Source of the DNA: an uncultured Victivallis sp.
GTDB taxonomy: Bacteria > Verrucomicrobiota > Lentisphaeria > Victivallales > Victivallaceae
DNA length: 64,000 nt
Reading direction: 5' to 3'
Assembly (NCBI RefSeq): GCF_944391105.1
Contig: NZ_CALXSK010000004.1
Coordinates: forward strand, 50,213 to 114,212
In this document: positions 9,845-19,114 of the stretch, piece by piece
Layout: each line of letters opens with the position of its first letter
Numbering within the stretch: position 1 is the stretch's first letter
Position numbers and translations under genes: made by a program
The notes under the pieces: generated by a model
Seen by the model: the letters and a program-made list of their open reading frames with translations, nothing else
What the model was told of the DNA's origin: nothing
Database searches by the model: none

Positions 9845-11197
9845 TCAATTGTATTTCGGCAGCATGTCGCCATGCGCGGCGATGAGTTCGTCGCACATCT
9901 TGACGATGTTGTCGATGGAGAGTTCGGCGCTTGTGTGCGGATCGAGCATCGCAGCCTGATAGATCCGATCGCGCTTTTTCGTGAGCGCGGCTTCGATCGT
10001 GAGGAGCTGGACATTGATGTTGGTCATGTTGAGCGCGGCGCACTGGGTCGGCAGTTCCCCGACGTAGCACCCCTGGACGCCGTTGCCGTCGACGAGGCAC
10101 GGAACCTCGACCACCGCGTTCGCGGGCAGGTTCGGGATGAATCCGTGGTTCAGCACGTTGCCGCCGATCTGGATCGGCTTGTTCGTGACGACCGCTTCCA
10201 TGATGCCCGAACCGTACTCGTGAGAGAGCTTGTGCGTGAGGTGCGGATCGCTGGAGAGCTCCTCATACTGCTTCTTCCAGTCGGCGATCTGCTTGATACA
10301 TCTTCTCGGATATTCATCGAGCGGGATGTTGTATTCTTCGATGAGTTCCGGGTATTTCGCCTTGATCCAGTAGGGCTGGTATTCGGCGTTGTGCTCGCTC
10401 GATTCGGTGACGTAATAGCCGAAGCGGCGCATCATTTCGATGCGGATCATGTTGCCGGACTTCTCTTTCGGATCTTTGGCGGCGCGCCACTGGGCGATCT
10501 TCTCGTCGGCGAGTTTTTTGAGTTCCGGATAAAGGTCCTTGCCGTTTTCCGAGATGGAGAGCAGCCACGCCATGTGATTGATGCCGGCGATGAGCGTGCG
10601 GAGATTCTTCGCGCGCTCATCATCACATTCGACCCCGAGGGTTTCGAGCAGGCTCTTGGCGCAGACCTGAACCGAATGGCAGAGGCCGACGGTTTTGACC
10701 GAGCTGCCGCGCAGCATCGCGCCGGTGAGCATCGCCATCGGGTTCGTGTAGTTCAGAAACCAGGCGTTCGGGGCGACCTCTTCGATATCGCGCGCAAAGT
10801 CGAGCATGACGGGAATTGTCCGCAGTGCCCGGAAGATGCCGCCGATGCCGAGCGTGTCGGCGATGGTCTGACGCAGGCCGAACTTCTTCGGAATCTCGAA
10901 GTCGATGACGGTCGAGGGCTCGTAGCCGCCGACCTGGATTGCGTTGACCACGAAATCTGCGCCGCGGAGCGCTTCCTTGCGGTTCTCGACGCCGAGATGG
11001 GTCGTGATGGTCGCACGGTTTTCATTGATGTTCGCGTTCAGCGTCTTGAGAATGAATTCCGACTCCTTGAGGCGCTGTCCGTCGATGTCGTAGAGCGCGA
11101 AGTGGGAATCCTTCAGCGCCTCGCGGCACATGCAGTCGCCCAGGACGTTGCGGACGAACACGGTGCTGCCCGCTCCCATGAAAGTGATCTTGGCCAT
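9845..11197 (-). CDS. melA: GH4 alpha-galactosidase (MelA type)
   Basis: NAD- and Mn-dependent glycoside hydrolase family 4, 450 residues, cytoplasmic, cleaving terminal alpha-galactosides such as melibiose. The N-terminal Rossmann motif is ITFMGAGSTVF. IQVGGYEP, RTIPVMLD, LNYTNPMAM, GLCHSVQ (metal-binding Cys) and GINHMAW (metal-binding His) all agree with E. coli MelA, as does the C-terminal NINVQLLTIEAALT run and DPHTSAELSID. It lacks a signal peptide, so the substrate must be imported. It is divergent from an AraC-type regulator with a 196-base gap, the usual layout for a regulator and its target. Confidence 0.93.
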   Translation of the reverse strand: MAKITFMGAGSTVFVRNVLGDCMCREALKDSHFALYDIDGQRLKESEFILKTLNANINENRATITTHLGVENRKEALRGADFVVNAIQVGGYEPSTVIDFEIPKKFGLRQTIADTLGIGGIFRALRTIPVMLDFARDIEEVAPNAWFLNYTNPMAMLTGAMLRGSSVKTVGLCHSVQVCAKSLLETLGVECDDERAKNLRTLIAGINHMAWLLSISENGKDLYPELKKLADEKIAQWRAAKDPKEKSGNMIRIEMMRRFGYYVTESSEHNAEYQPYWIKAKYPELIEEYNIPLDEYPRRCIKQIADWKKQYEELSSDPHLTHKLSHEYGSGIMEAVVTNKPIQIGGNVLNHGFIPNLPANAVVEVPCLVDGNGVQGCYVGELPTQCAALNMTNINVQLLTIEAALTKKRDRIYQAAMLDPHTSAELSIDNIVKMCDELIAAHGDMLPKYN

Positions 11198-11343
11198 TCT
11201 TGTTCCTTCCGGTTTGTGTTTGGCCGGCGCACGCCGGTCATTTTTGGTTGCCCGCTATTTACAATACTCCGGTTTCGAAAAAAGTAAATGCGAAAAACAT
11301 GATAACAATGGTAATTTTGTGCTCTGATTTTGCGATTAAAATG

Positions 11344-11371
11344 TTGAAATTCCGCATGGTTGTGGTAAATT
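11344..11371 (+). promoter_or_regulatory. Putative promoter of the AraC-type regulator
   Basis: TTGAAA (11344-11349), a 16-base spacer and TAAATT (11366-11371) in the AT-rich melA/araC intergenic space. Moderate match only. The strong ribosome-binding site AAGGAGGTGA follows at 11381-11390. Confidence 0.5.
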
Positions 11372-11393
11372 CATAGAATCAAGGAGGTGAGGT

Positions 11394-12275
11394 ATGGCGG
11401 AGATGGAACGTGGAGGCGCGGTTTGTTTTGAATCGTACAGCCCTTTTTTTACGGAGCGTACGGAGCGGTTGCATGCGATGCTTCTGAATTGCGGCCACGA
11501 ACTTGCGCGCGGTCCGGAGTACAGCTGGGACGGATTGCGGCGCGGCAACCATGATCTTCTGATCTGGCAATATACGCTTAACGGACTTGGCTGTGTGGAG
11601 TTAGAAGGAGAGCGTTATCCGGTTCCGCCCGGCAGTGCTTTTGTTCTGATGGTTCCAGAGGCGCACGTCTATTTTCTGCCGCCGGAGTCGTCGTCCTGGG
11701 AGTTCTTGTATGTGACGGTAAACGGCTCGGAATTGATGCGGCTCGGGCGGGAATACCGGAAGCGCAACGGAATTGTGCGTCCGTTTGCGCCGGGATCCCC
11801 GGTTGTGCGGGAGGCTTGGGAACTGCTTGCCGTTTGCCGGGAAAAGCGGCTGGGAGGGCGGTACGATGCCAGTACGCGTGCTTATTCATTTCTGATGCGG
11901 ATGATGGCGGAGCCTCCGGTCAGCATTTTTTCCGGACAGAGTGAATTCATGATCAGAGTCCACGATTTCTGCCGGAAACATCTCGACCGTCCGATCACGG
12001 TGGAGATGCTTGCGGAGGTGGCGGGGTGCAGTCGCGGGCACTTCACGCGTCGTTTTCAGGAGCTTGAAGGGATTTCGCCGCATGAGTTCATCATCCGTCA
12101 GAAGATGCGTCTTGCGGTGCGTCTGCTGCAGACGACGGTTGCGTCGGTCAAGGAGGTTTCGGCTGCGTGCGGCTTTGAAGACACGAGTTATTTCTGCAAG
12201 GTGTTCCGGCAGTATCACGGCATATCGCCGGGCGGTTACCGAACCGGCGGCAGCGGCGACCCCCCGGCTTTTTGA
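11394..12275 (+). CDS. AraC-family transcriptional regulator
   Basis: Probable sugar-responsive activator of the divergent melA gene, 293 residues. The N-terminal half (about 20-165) has the cupin-like ligand pocket pattern of AraC regulators: a PPGSAFVLMVPEAH strand pair and a preceding tryptophan-rich segment. The C-terminal 100 residues hold two helix-turn-helix motifs: MLAEVAGCSRGHFTRRFQEL, then VKEVSAACGFEDTSYFCKVFR and the closing GISPGGYR. The ribosome-binding site AAGGAGGTGAGGT is among the strongest in the window. Ligand and operator are not visible; control of melA is inferred from the arrangement. Confidence 0.9.
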   Translation: MAEMERGGAVCFESYSPFFTERTERLHAMLLNCGHELARGPEYSWDGLRRGNHDLLIWQYTLNGLGCVELEGERYPVPPGSAFVLMVPEAHVYFLPPESSSWEFLYVTVNGSELMRLGREYRKRNGIVRPFAPGSPVVREAWELLAVCREKRLGGRYDASTRAYSFLMRMMAEPPVSIFSGQSEFMIRVHDFCRKHLDRPITVEMLAEVAGCSRGHFTRRFQELEGISPHEFIIRQKMRLAVRLLQTTVASVKEVSAACGFEDTSYFCKVFRQYHGISPGGYRTGGSGDPPAF

Positions 12276-12282
12276 AGAGCTT

Positions 12283-12329
12283 CTAACACTCCTTTAACAG
12301 TACGCTAACATTTCGCGGCTATCTTATAT
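12283..12329 (+). promoter_or_regulatory. Three-repeat PhoP-box-like operator and promoter of the pst operon
   Basis: CTAACA (12283-12288), TTAACA (12294-12299) and CTAACA (12305-12310) are spaced by exactly 5 bases, an 11-bp period. They are followed 9 bases later by a -10-like TATCTT (12320-12325). The spacing and hexamer match the TTAACA-N5 boxes bound by Bacillus-type PhoP. The array stands where a -35 would be, so an activator-dependent phosphate-starvation promoter is likely. Confidence 0.7.
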
Positions 12330-12386
12330 GCACAAACCCGGAAATACTGTTTCGCCTGCCGGGTTCAATTCTAACATGGAGTGCAT

Positions 12387-13424
12387 ATGAAAAAGCTGTT
12401 TGGCATGGCTGCCGCCTCGTTGCTGTCGTTCGCCGTCGTTGCCGCCGAGATCTCGATCAACGGCGCAGGTGCATCGTTTCCCGCTCCCGTCTACCGGGTC
12501 TGGACCTACAATTACGGCGAGTCGACCGACGGCCGTGTTGAAGTCAATTACCAGAGCAGCGGTTCCGGCGCCGGAATCAACCAGATCAAGGAGAAAACCA
12601 TCGACTTCGGCGGTTCCGACAATCCGCTTACGAAGGAAGAGCTCGACCAGGCGAATCTCTGCCAGTTCCCGATGCTCGCCGGCGGTGTGGTCGTGATCGT
12701 GAATCTGCGCGGGGTCAGGCCGAATACGTTGAAACTCGATCAGGCCGTGCTCGCGGACATCTTTCTCGGCAAAATCAAGGGCTGGGACGATCCGCGCATC
12801 AAAGCCCTGAATCCCGGCGTGAAACTGCCGCGCGTGCGCATCACGGTCGTGCGCCGTTCCGACAGCTCCGGCACGAGTTTCATCTTCACGAACTATCTGT
12901 CGAAAATTTCAAAGGAGTGGGCGGATCGGGTCGGCTGCGGCCCCGCCGTCAACTGGCCGGTCGGCATCGGCGGTCAGAAGAACCCCGGCGTCTGCAACAA
13001 CGTCGCGCGCATCAACGGTGCGATCGGGTACACCGAATACACCTACGCGGTCGAGGCGAAGCTCTCGATGGTTTCTCTGAAGAACAAGGCCGGGAAATTC
13101 GTCGAACCGAAACCGGAGACCTTCCGCGCTTCCGGCGCCCATGCGGACTGGAAGAATGCTCCGGGCTTCTACATGCTTCTGACCGATCAGCCCGGTGATG
13201 ACAGCTGGCCGATCACCGGTCTGACCTACGTCCTCGTTCAGCGCAATCAGCCCGACGCGGAAAAAGCCGGTGCGATGTTGAACTACTTCAACTGGTGCTA
13301 CACGACCGGAGCCGCCGCCGCGTCGAAACTCCACTACGTGCCGCTTCCGGACGAGGTGGTTTCGCTGGTCCGCCAAGCGTGGGAAACCGAAATCCGCTCC
13401 GGAAACAAGCCTGTCAAATTCTGA
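12387..13424 (+). CDS. pstS: Phosphate ABC transporter substrate-binding protein
   Basis: Periplasmic phosphate receptor, 345 residues. The start at 12387 has GGAG 5 bases upstream; the in-frame GTG at 12381 overlaps that site. A cleavable signal peptide (MKKLFGMAAASLLSFAVVAA) ends at AAE. The mature protein opens with ISINGAGASFPAPVY. It has the phosphate-binding loops SSGSGAGI, FGGSDNPL and RRSDSSGTSFIFTNYL, as in E. coli PstS. It is the first gene of pstSCAB-phoU, directly behind the PhoP-box-like array. Confidence 0.97.
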   Translation: MKKLFGMAAASLLSFAVVAAEISINGAGASFPAPVYRVWTYNYGESTDGRVEVNYQSSGSGAGINQIKEKTIDFGGSDNPLTKEELDQANLCQFPMLAGGVVVIVNLRGVRPNTLKLDQAVLADIFLGKIKGWDDPRIKALNPGVKLPRVRITVVRRSDSSGTSFIFTNYLSKISKEWADRVGCGPAVNWPVGIGGQKNPGVCNNVARINGAIGYTEYTYAVEAKLSMVSLKNKAGKFVEPKPETFRASGAHADWKNAPGFYMLLTDQPGDDSWPITGLTYVLVQRNQPDAEKAGAMLNYFNWCYTTGAAAASKLHYVPLPDEVVSLVRQAWETEIRSGNKPVKF

Positions 13425-13434
13425 AGTCTCTTCC

Positions 13435-14376
13435 ATGAACGATTCCGGAAAAACACTCATATCCTCCGCGTGCACGGATCGCGTGTTCCGCATCGCCGCC
13501 GCCGGGAGTGCGTTGCTCGCTCCGCTGCTGCTTGCGGCGCTGCTCATCCAGCTCGGAGTGGGGTCGGCTCCGGCCTGGCGCGAGTTCGGACCCGGATTCC
13601 TGATCGGAACCGAATGGGATCCGGTCCGGAACGTCTATGGTGCGCTTCCTGCGATTGTCGGAACGCTGCTGACGACTGCGCTCGCACTTCTTTTTGCGAT
13701 TCCTCCGGCCTTTGTGACGGCGCTCTGGCTTGTCGATGCTCCTCCGGGAATCGGGGAGATTCTCAGTCAGGCGCTCGATTTGCTGGCCGCGATTCCGAGC
13801 GTGATCTATGGAATGTGGGGGCTTTTTGTTCTGGTGCCGGTTATGCAGGATCATGTGCAGCCGTTCCTGTCGGATACGCTGCTGTTCGGGAAAATTCCAT
13901 TTTTCGGCGAGTACGGCAACGGTTTCGGGTTTCTGACCGCAAGTCTGATTCTGGCGCTGATGATTCTGCCGTACATCTCGGCGGTCATGCGCAACGTGTT
14001 CCGCATGACTCCCGCCGTGCTGCGCGAGTCGGCCTTCGGGGTCGGCTGCACGCGCTGGGAGACCGCGAAGGACATCGTCATGCGTTACGGCATCCGCGGG
14101 TTGCTCGGGGGAATTTTCATCGGCCTCGGCCGGGCGCTCGGTGAGACCATGGCGGTTCTCTTCGTCATCGGCAACGTCGTCGCTCTTCCGGAGGATCTCT
14201 ATGCGAGCGGCACGACCATCGCCGCGACGCTCGCGAACAATTTCGCCGAGGCGGACGGAGTTCTGCGCGCGGTGCTTTTCGCGCTCGGATTGATCCTGCT
14301 GCTGCTTGCGCTCGGGGTGCAGATGATTGCGCAATATTATCTTGCGCTGACCGGCGCGGGACGGGGAGAACGGTGA
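13435..14376 (+). CDS. pstC: Phosphate ABC transporter permease PstC
   Basis: Inner-membrane permease of the high-affinity phosphate importer, 313 residues with about six membrane segments. The N-terminal helix is followed by a periplasmic loop containing FLIGTEWDPVRNVYGALP, a PstC hallmark. The cytoplasmic EAA-type loop reads RESAFGVGCTRWETAKDIVMRYGIRG and precedes GRALGETMAVLFVIGN. It lies 10 bases after pstS and ends 1 base before pstA, so it is co-transcribed. Its ribosome-binding site is weak. Confidence 0.96.
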   Translation: MNDSGKTLISSACTDRVFRIAAAGSALLAPLLLAALLIQLGVGSAPAWREFGPGFLIGTEWDPVRNVYGALPAIVGTLLTTALALLFAIPPAFVTALWLVDAPPGIGEILSQALDLLAAIPSVIYGMWGLFVLVPVMQDHVQPFLSDTLLFGKIPFFGEYGNGFGFLTASLILALMILPYISAVMRNVFRMTPAVLRESAFGVGCTRWETAKDIVMRYGIRGLLGGIFIGLGRALGETMAVLFVIGNVVALPEDLYASGTTIAATLANNFAEADGVLRAVLFALGLILLLLALGVQMIAQYYLALTGAGRGER

Positions 14377-14377
14377 A

Positions 14378-15253
14378 ATGACTACGATTCCGCTCAATAA
14401 ACGGCGCGGCCTCTTCCGGCGCAAACTCGTCGACCGGATCGTCGGAGTGCTGTCGGTTGCGGCACTCGTGCTTGCGATCGGCGGCATGGCGTGGATTCTC
14501 TGGACCGTGTTCGCACGGGGGGCTTCGGTGCTCTCGTGGGAGTTTTTCGTGAATCCGTCGAAACCTTACGGCGCGCTGAATGCCGGAATCGGCAATGCGC
14601 TGCTCGGCACGGTCGCCATCACGCTCGGAGCCGCCGCAATGGGGATTCCTCCGGCGATTCTGGCCGGCATCTATCTTGCAGAATTCGGAAAGGGAACGAA
14701 ACTCGGCAATGCGATTCGATTCGCCGCCAACGTCATGATGGGGATGCCGTCGGTCGTCGCGGGTTTGTTCGTTTACGCCGTTCTCGTCATCCCGATGGGC
14801 GGATTCTCCGGGTTTGCCGGTTCGGTCGCGCTCGCGTTTCTGATGTTCCCGGTCGTTCTGCGGACGACTGAGGATATGCTGCTCATGGTTCCGGATTCCC
14901 TGCGCGAATCGGCGCTCGCGCTCGGATGCAGCCGGGCCCGTACCGCATTGCGGATCATCTGCCGCAGCGCGCGCGGCGGGCTCGTCACCGGAATTTTACT
15001 GGCGATCGCCCGTGTCTCGGGGGAGACCGCTCCACTGCTCTTTACCGCGCTCTGGAGCGACGCCTGGCCGAAAAACTATTTTACCGGTCCGACCGCGAAT
15101 CTGCCGGTTCTCATCACCGAATATGCGACGAACTCTCCGTTTGAGGAGCAGCACGCAGCGGGCTGGGGCGCTTCGCTTGTGGTGACACTGCTGGTTCTCG
15201 CGCTGAACATCTCGTGTCGGATCATCTTCAAGGAGAAACACCATGGACGCTGA
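14378..15253 (+). CDS. pstA: Phosphate ABC transporter permease PstA
   Basis: Second membrane subunit of the phosphate importer, 291 residues, pairing with PstC. Visible landmarks are the early loop [26 protein letters not shown], the conserved [14 protein letters not shown] helix, the EAA loop [18 protein letters not shown] and [23 protein letters not shown] lies ahead of the ATG, and the last 11 bases overlap the start of pstB, suggesting coupled translation of permease and ATPase. Confidence 0.96.
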   Translation: MTTIPLNKRRGLFRRKLVDRIVGVLSVAALVLAIGGMAWILWTVFARGASVLSWEFFVNPSKPYGALNAGIGNALLGTVAITLGAAAMGIPPAILAGIYLAEFGKGTKLGNAIRFAANVMMGMPSVVAGLFVYAVLVIPMGGFSGFAGSVALAFLMFPVVLRTTEDMLLMVPDSLRESALALGCSRARTALRIICRSARGGLVTGILLAIARVSGETAPLLFTALWSDAWPKNYFTGPTANLPVLITEYATNSPFEEQHAAGWGASLVVTLLVLALNISCRIIFKEKHHGR

Positions 15254-16013
15254 CGAAACGATCAAAATCTCGGTCCGCAATCTCAACTTCTATTACGCCG
15301 GAGGTCATCAGGCGCTGTTCGGCAACTCCATCGACATTCCGGCTCACCGGATCACGGCTGTGATCGGCCCTTCCGGCTGCGGCAAATCGACCCATCTGCG
15401 CGTTTACAACCGGATCTTCGAACTCTATCGCGGCCAGCGCGCCGAGGGAGAGGTCCGGATCGACGGGAAGAACATCCTCGACCGCGATGTCGATGTGCTT
15501 GAACTGCGTCGCAAGGTCGGCATGATCTTCCAGAAGCCGACGCCGTTCCCGATGTCGGTGTTCGATAACGTCGCCTACCCGATGCGACTTCACTTCAAAC
15601 TTTCGAAGAGTGAGATCGCCGACCGGGTCGAGTACGCACTCCGCGGCGCCTCGCTCTGGGACGAGGTGAAGGACAAGCTCAAGAAGTCCGGGCTCGCGCT
15701 TTCCGGCGGTCAGCAGCAGCGGCTCTGCATTGCGCGCGCGATCGCCGCCGAACCGGAAATCCTGCTCATGGACGAGCCGACCAGTGCGGTCGACCCGGTC
15801 GCCACGCTGAAGATCGAAGATCTTGTCCTTCAGCTGCGCGACAAGTTCACCGTGGTCATTGTGACCCACAACATGCAGCAGGCATCGCGCATTTCGGATT
15901 ACACGGCTTTCTTCTACAAGGGAGAGATCGTCGAGTTCGACAAAACTGAAACCATTTTCACGAATCCGTCCCATAAAAAGACGGAGGAATATATCACCGG
16001 CCGGTTCGGATGA
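15243..16013 (+). CDS. pstB: Phosphate ABC transporter ATP-binding protein
   Basis: Cytoplasmic ATPase of the phosphate importer, 256 residues. Walker A is GPSGCGKST (about residues 41-49), the Q-loop is [22 protein letters not shown] (typical of PstB), the signature is LSGGQQQR and Walker B is ILLMDEP. The D-loop reads SAVDP where most PstB proteins have SALDP, and the usual TLLRCFNRM after Walker A is THLRVYNRI. These are conservative changes in an otherwise complete enzyme. It begins inside pstA and is followed after 13 bases by phoU. Confidence 0.97.
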   Translation: MDADETIKISVRNLNFYYAGGHQALFGNSIDIPAHRITAVIGPSGCGKSTHLRVYNRIFELYRGQRAEGEVRIDGKNILDRDVDVLELRRKVGMIFQKPTPFPMSVFDNVAYPMRLHFKLSKSEIADRVEYALRGASLWDEVKDKLKKSGLALSGGQQQRLCIARAIAAEPEILLMDEPTSAVDPVATLKIEDLVLQLRDKFTVVIVTHNMQQASRISDYTAFFYKGEIVEFDKTETIFTNPSHKKTEEYITGRFG

Positions 16014-16026
16014 GGAGGCAGAAACC

Positions 16027-16701
16027 ATGAGAGAACAGTTGGAAAAAGAGGTCATCCGACTCAAACGGATGGTAAGTTCGCTTGCTTCCGCGGTCGAGAC
16101 CGCGGTCCGGCAGGCCGTCGCCGCCGCCGCGGAGCCGAACAGCGAAATGGCAGCCGCCGTCATCACTCGCGACGATGCGATCGACCGCATGGAGGTCACC
16201 ATCGAGGAGGAGTGTCTGAAGATTCTTGCGCTTCATCAGCCGGTTGCCGGCGATCTGCGCTACATCATCACGATTCTGAAAGTCAACGGCGAGCTCGAAC
16301 GGATCGGCGACCTCGCCGTGAATATCGCGCGCCACACGCTTGGTTTCGCCGAGCGCCGTTCCGGCGAACCTCCGGAGAAGATCGACTTCGCGGAACAGGT
16401 GCTGCTCGTCCGGCAGATGCTCAAGCGGGCACTCGATGCGCTCGTCTCGCGCAACTGCCTTGACGCAAATGAGGTCATGCGCATGGACGGCGAGGTCGAC
16501 GAGATCAACAAGCAGGTCATCGACCGCGCCATGGCGCTGATTGCGAAATATCCGGAACATGCGGCCTCTTACGTCGACGCGATGTTCATCTCCCGCCACC
16601 TCGAACGGATCGGCGACTGCACGACGAACATCTGCGAGGACGTGATCTACCTCGAACTCGGGAAGATCGTCCGCCACCCCCGGCTCGAATCGGAACCGTG
16701 A
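16027..16701 (+). CDS. phoU: Phosphate-specific transport system accessory protein PhoU
   Basis: Cytoplasmic helical protein, 224 residues, that links the Pst transporter to its sensor kinase and restrains Pho signalling when phosphate is plentiful. It consists of two three-helix bundles, each with the PhoU metal-site pattern: ERIGDLAVNIA in the first and LERIGDCTTNICEDVIYLE in the second. The strong site GAGGAGG precedes the ATG. It is the last gene of the operon; no phoR or phoB homologue is in the window. Its stop lies 16 bases from the stop of the convergent hisC. Confidence 0.96.
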   Translation: MREQLEKEVIRLKRMVSSLASAVETAVRQAVAAAAEPNSEMAAAVITRDDAIDRMEVTIEEECLKILALHQPVAGDLRYIITILKVNGELERIGDLAVNIARHTLGFAERRSGEPPEKIDFAEQVLLVRQMLKRALDALVSRNCLDANEVMRMDGEVDEINKQVIDRAMALIAKYPEHAASYVDAMFISRHLERIGDCTTNICEDVIYLELGKIVRHPRLESEP

Positions 16702-16717
16702 GCGGACACTGCCTGGG

Positions 16718-17803
16718 TCAGCAGCCGTAGATCTCACGCGTCGCGGCGATGACCCGGTCCATTTCCGCCGGGGTGCCGATCGTGATCCGGACATATCTGC
16801 CCGTCACCGCTCCCCGGAAGTAGCGGACAATGATCGCGCGGCTGCGCAGCTCCTTGAAGTAACGTTCCCCGTCCCCGTCCGGAGGCGCGGCAAAGAGGAA
16901 GTTCGCCTGCGACGGTACAATTCGGAATCCAAGTTCCGACAGGCGTCGCGCAAAATCCGCCCGGATCGCCTTGATCTCTTCGCAGCGCTTCTTCAGATAT
17001 GCGCGGTCGCTGAACGCCGCGAGCCCGAGAGTCTGAGTCACCATATCGAGGTTGTAGGAGTCCTTGACCTTGAACAGCCCCTCGATCAGTTTTTCATGGC
17101 CGATTGCGAAGCCGAGCCGCAGTCCCGCGAGCGCGTAGCTCTTCGAGAACGTGCGCGAGACGATCACATTGTCGAACTCCTTTGCAAGTTCAAGGCAGTT
17201 GTCGTCGGCGAAATCGGCATACGCCTCGTCGAACAGCACCACCCCGTCAAATTTGCGGCAGATCTCCCGCATGGCCGCGAGCGGGAATGAATTCCCGGTC
17301 GGCGCATTCGGGCGCGTGAGAATCAGCAGATTCGCCCCGGCCGCCTGTTCAAGCAGATTCTCCGGCAGCGCGAAATCGTGTTCCGCGTCGAGCGCGACCG
17401 GAATCACATGCGCCCCCTGCATCTTCGCCAGCTCCGGATAGAGCGAATAGGTCGGATGCAGGCACGCCACCGCGAGTTCCGGCGAGGTGAAACAGCGGAA
17501 CACCATCGTGAGCAGGTCGTCGGACCCGTTGCAGGCGATGACGTTTTTCCGCTCCACGCCGAATTCCGCCGCGATCCGGTCGCGCAGTGCGTCGGCGGTC
17601 GGGTCGGGGTAGCGGCGCAGTTTCCCGTAATCGAACGAGGCGAGCGCCTCCTTCACCGCGGGTGAGGGCGGAAACGCATTTTCATTCGTGTTGAGTTTGC
17701 AGAGGTTCTCCATCTTCGGCTGTTCACCGGGGACGTAGCCCTCCATCGCGTCGATCTCTTTGCGGAAATACGATTTCATTTCAACTGCTGTAACTGTTTT
17801 CAT
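16718..17803 (-). CDS. hisC: Histidinol-phosphate aminotransferase
   Basis: PLP enzyme of histidine synthesis converting imidazole-acetol phosphate to histidinol phosphate, 361 residues. The start at 17803 (MKTVTAVEMKSYFRKEI) is chosen because the longer frame runs into the serS-hisC hairpin. Class II aminotransferase landmarks are KLNTNENAFPPSP, GSDDLLTMVFRCF, FDEAYADF, the Schiff-base lysine in SRTFSKSYALAGLRLG, and the C-terminal arginine in GRYVRITIGT. It stands alone among his genes, downstream of serS with 37 bases between them. Related aminotransferases can differ in substrate, but the motif set fits HisC best. Confidence 0.88.
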   Translation of the reverse strand: MKTVTAVEMKSYFRKEIDAMEGYVPGEQPKMENLCKLNTNENAFPPSPAVKEALASFDYGKLRRYPDPTADALRDRIAAEFGVERKNVIACNGSDDLLTMVFRCFTSPELAVACLHPTYSLYPELAKMQGAHVIPVALDAEHDFALPENLLEQAAGANLLILTRPNAPTGNSFPLAAMREICRKFDGVVLFDEAYADFADDNCLELAKEFDNVIVSRTFSKSYALAGLRLGFAIGHEKLIEGLFKVKDSYNLDMVTQTLGLAAFSDRAYLKKRCEEIKAIRADFARRLSELGFRIVPSQANFLFAAPPDGDGERYFKELRSRAIIVRYFRGAVTGRYVRITIGTPAEMDRVIAATREIYGC

Positions 17804-17807
17804 CGCC

Positions 17808-17833
17808 GTCCCCGGGTGTTCGGGCCCGGGGAC
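17808..17833 (-). promoter_or_regulatory. Perfect hairpin between serS and hisC
   Basis: GTCCCCGGG (17808-17816) pairs with CCCGGGGAC (17825-17833) over an 8-base loop. No T-run follows, so it is not a standard terminator. It ends 4 bases before the hisC ATG and covers its only purine-rich ribosome-binding stretch, so it could stabilise the serS mRNA end or limit hisC translation. Confidence 0.5.
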
Positions 17834-17840
17834 GAAAGCA

Positions 17841-19088
17841 TTATTTCTTGATCGGTTCAATGCGGTCGAAGCCGCAGATCGGCCGGAGCACTTCCGGCAC
17901 GATGACGGTTCCGTCCTCCTGCTGGAAATTCTCCATGATCGCGATCATCACGCGGTCGGTCACGGCCGTCGCGCTGATCGTGTGGACGAAGTCGCGCTTG
18001 TCGCCGTCCTTGTAACGGATGTTCAGCCGGCGGCTCTGGAACGAGGTCAGATTCGTGTTGCTCGTGACCTCGCGGTAGGCGCCGAACCCGGCGAACCACG
18101 CTTCGATGTCGTACTTCTTGTAACCCGGCGCTCCGAGATCGCCGACGCAGACGTTCACGACATGGTACGGAATGCCGAGCTGCTGAAGGATGTACTCCTC
18201 GTTCGCAAGGCACATCTCATGGTACTTCACCGAGTCCTCCGGCTTGCAGAAGACGATCTGCTCGACCTTGTGGAACTGGTGCACGCGGAAAATCCCGCGC
18301 GACGCCTTGCCGTAGCTGCCCGCCTCCGTGCGGAAGCACGGCGTGAACGCCGTGTAGCAGAGCGGCAGGTCGGCCGCGTCGAGCACATCGTCGGCGTGGT
18401 AGCCGACCAGCGTCTGCTCGGAGGTGCCGATGAGCGCGAGATCCTCGTCCTTCAGATTGTAGGTCTGGTCGGCGAAGAACGGCAGATAACCGGTCCCGAA
18501 CAGTGTCCGCTCCTTCGCCACGCACGGCGTCATGAACATCGTGAATCCGCGCTCGACCAGCACGCGCTGCACCCAGAAATAGAGCGACTGCGCGAGCATC
18601 GCGCCCTTCCCCTTCCAGTAGTAGAAGCCCGCTCCGGCGACTTTCGTGCCGCGCGGGATGTCGAGAATCCCGAGCAGTTCGCCGAGTTCCTGGTGGTCGC
18701 GCACGCGGAAGTCGAACGTCGGGATGGTTCCGACCTTGCGCAGTTCGACGTTGCCGGTGTCGTCAAGCCCGTCCGGCACGTCCGGCGCAAGCATGTTCGG
18801 CATGCGGATCACGGTCTGAAAGATCTTGTTCTGGACTTTCGCAAGCATCTCCTCCTTGGTCGCGAGCACCTCCTTGAGCTGCTTGACCTTGTCGCGGGCG
18901 GAGGGATCTTTCGCGCACTCCTTGCTGAGGCGGTTGCGCTCGGCGCGCAGCGATTCGGACTCCTGAGAGAGCTGACGCGAATCGGCGTCGAGTTTCAGCA
19001 GCCCGTCGATGTCCACCGGGAACCCGCGGCGGGCGCAGTTCGCTTTCACTTTTTCCGCATTCTCACGGATGAATTTCATGTCAATCAT
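17841..19088 (-). CDS. serS: Seryl-tRNA synthetase
   Basis: Class II aminoacyl-tRNA synthetase, 415 residues, charging tRNA-Ser. The N-terminal MIDMKFIREN leads into the tRNA-binding antiparallel coiled coil (about 30-105). The catalytic domain shows TEAGSYGKASRGIFRVHQFHK (motif 2 region) and the motif 3 region with TSNTNLTSFQSRRLNIRY. It is normal length with no unusual insertion. It starts 26 bases after the rpiB-glyA fusion stop on the same strand; placing a serine tRNA synthetase next to serine hydroxymethyltransferase gives the unit a serine theme. Confidence 0.96.
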   Translation of the reverse strand: MIDMKFIRENAEKVKANCARRGFPVDIDGLLKLDADSRQLSQESESLRAERNRLSKECAKDPSARDKVKQLKEVLATKEEMLAKVQNKIFQTVIRMPNMLAPDVPDGLDDTGNVELRKVGTIPTFDFRVRDHQELGELLGILDIPRGTKVAGAGFYYWKGKGAMLAQSLYFWVQRVLVERGFTMFMTPCVAKERTLFGTGYLPFFADQTYNLKDEDLALIGTSEQTLVGYHADDVLDAADLPLCYTAFTPCFRTEAGSYGKASRGIFRVHQFHKVEQIVFCKPEDSVKYHEMCLANEEYILQQLGIPYHVVNVCVGDLGAPGYKKYDIEAWFAGFGAYREVTSNTNLTSFQSRRLNIRYKDGDKRDFVHTISATAVTDRVMIAIMENFQQEDGTVIVPEVLRPICGFDRIEPIKK

Positions 19089-19114
19089 TTTGCCAACCCT
19101 TTTCTGTTCCGGAA

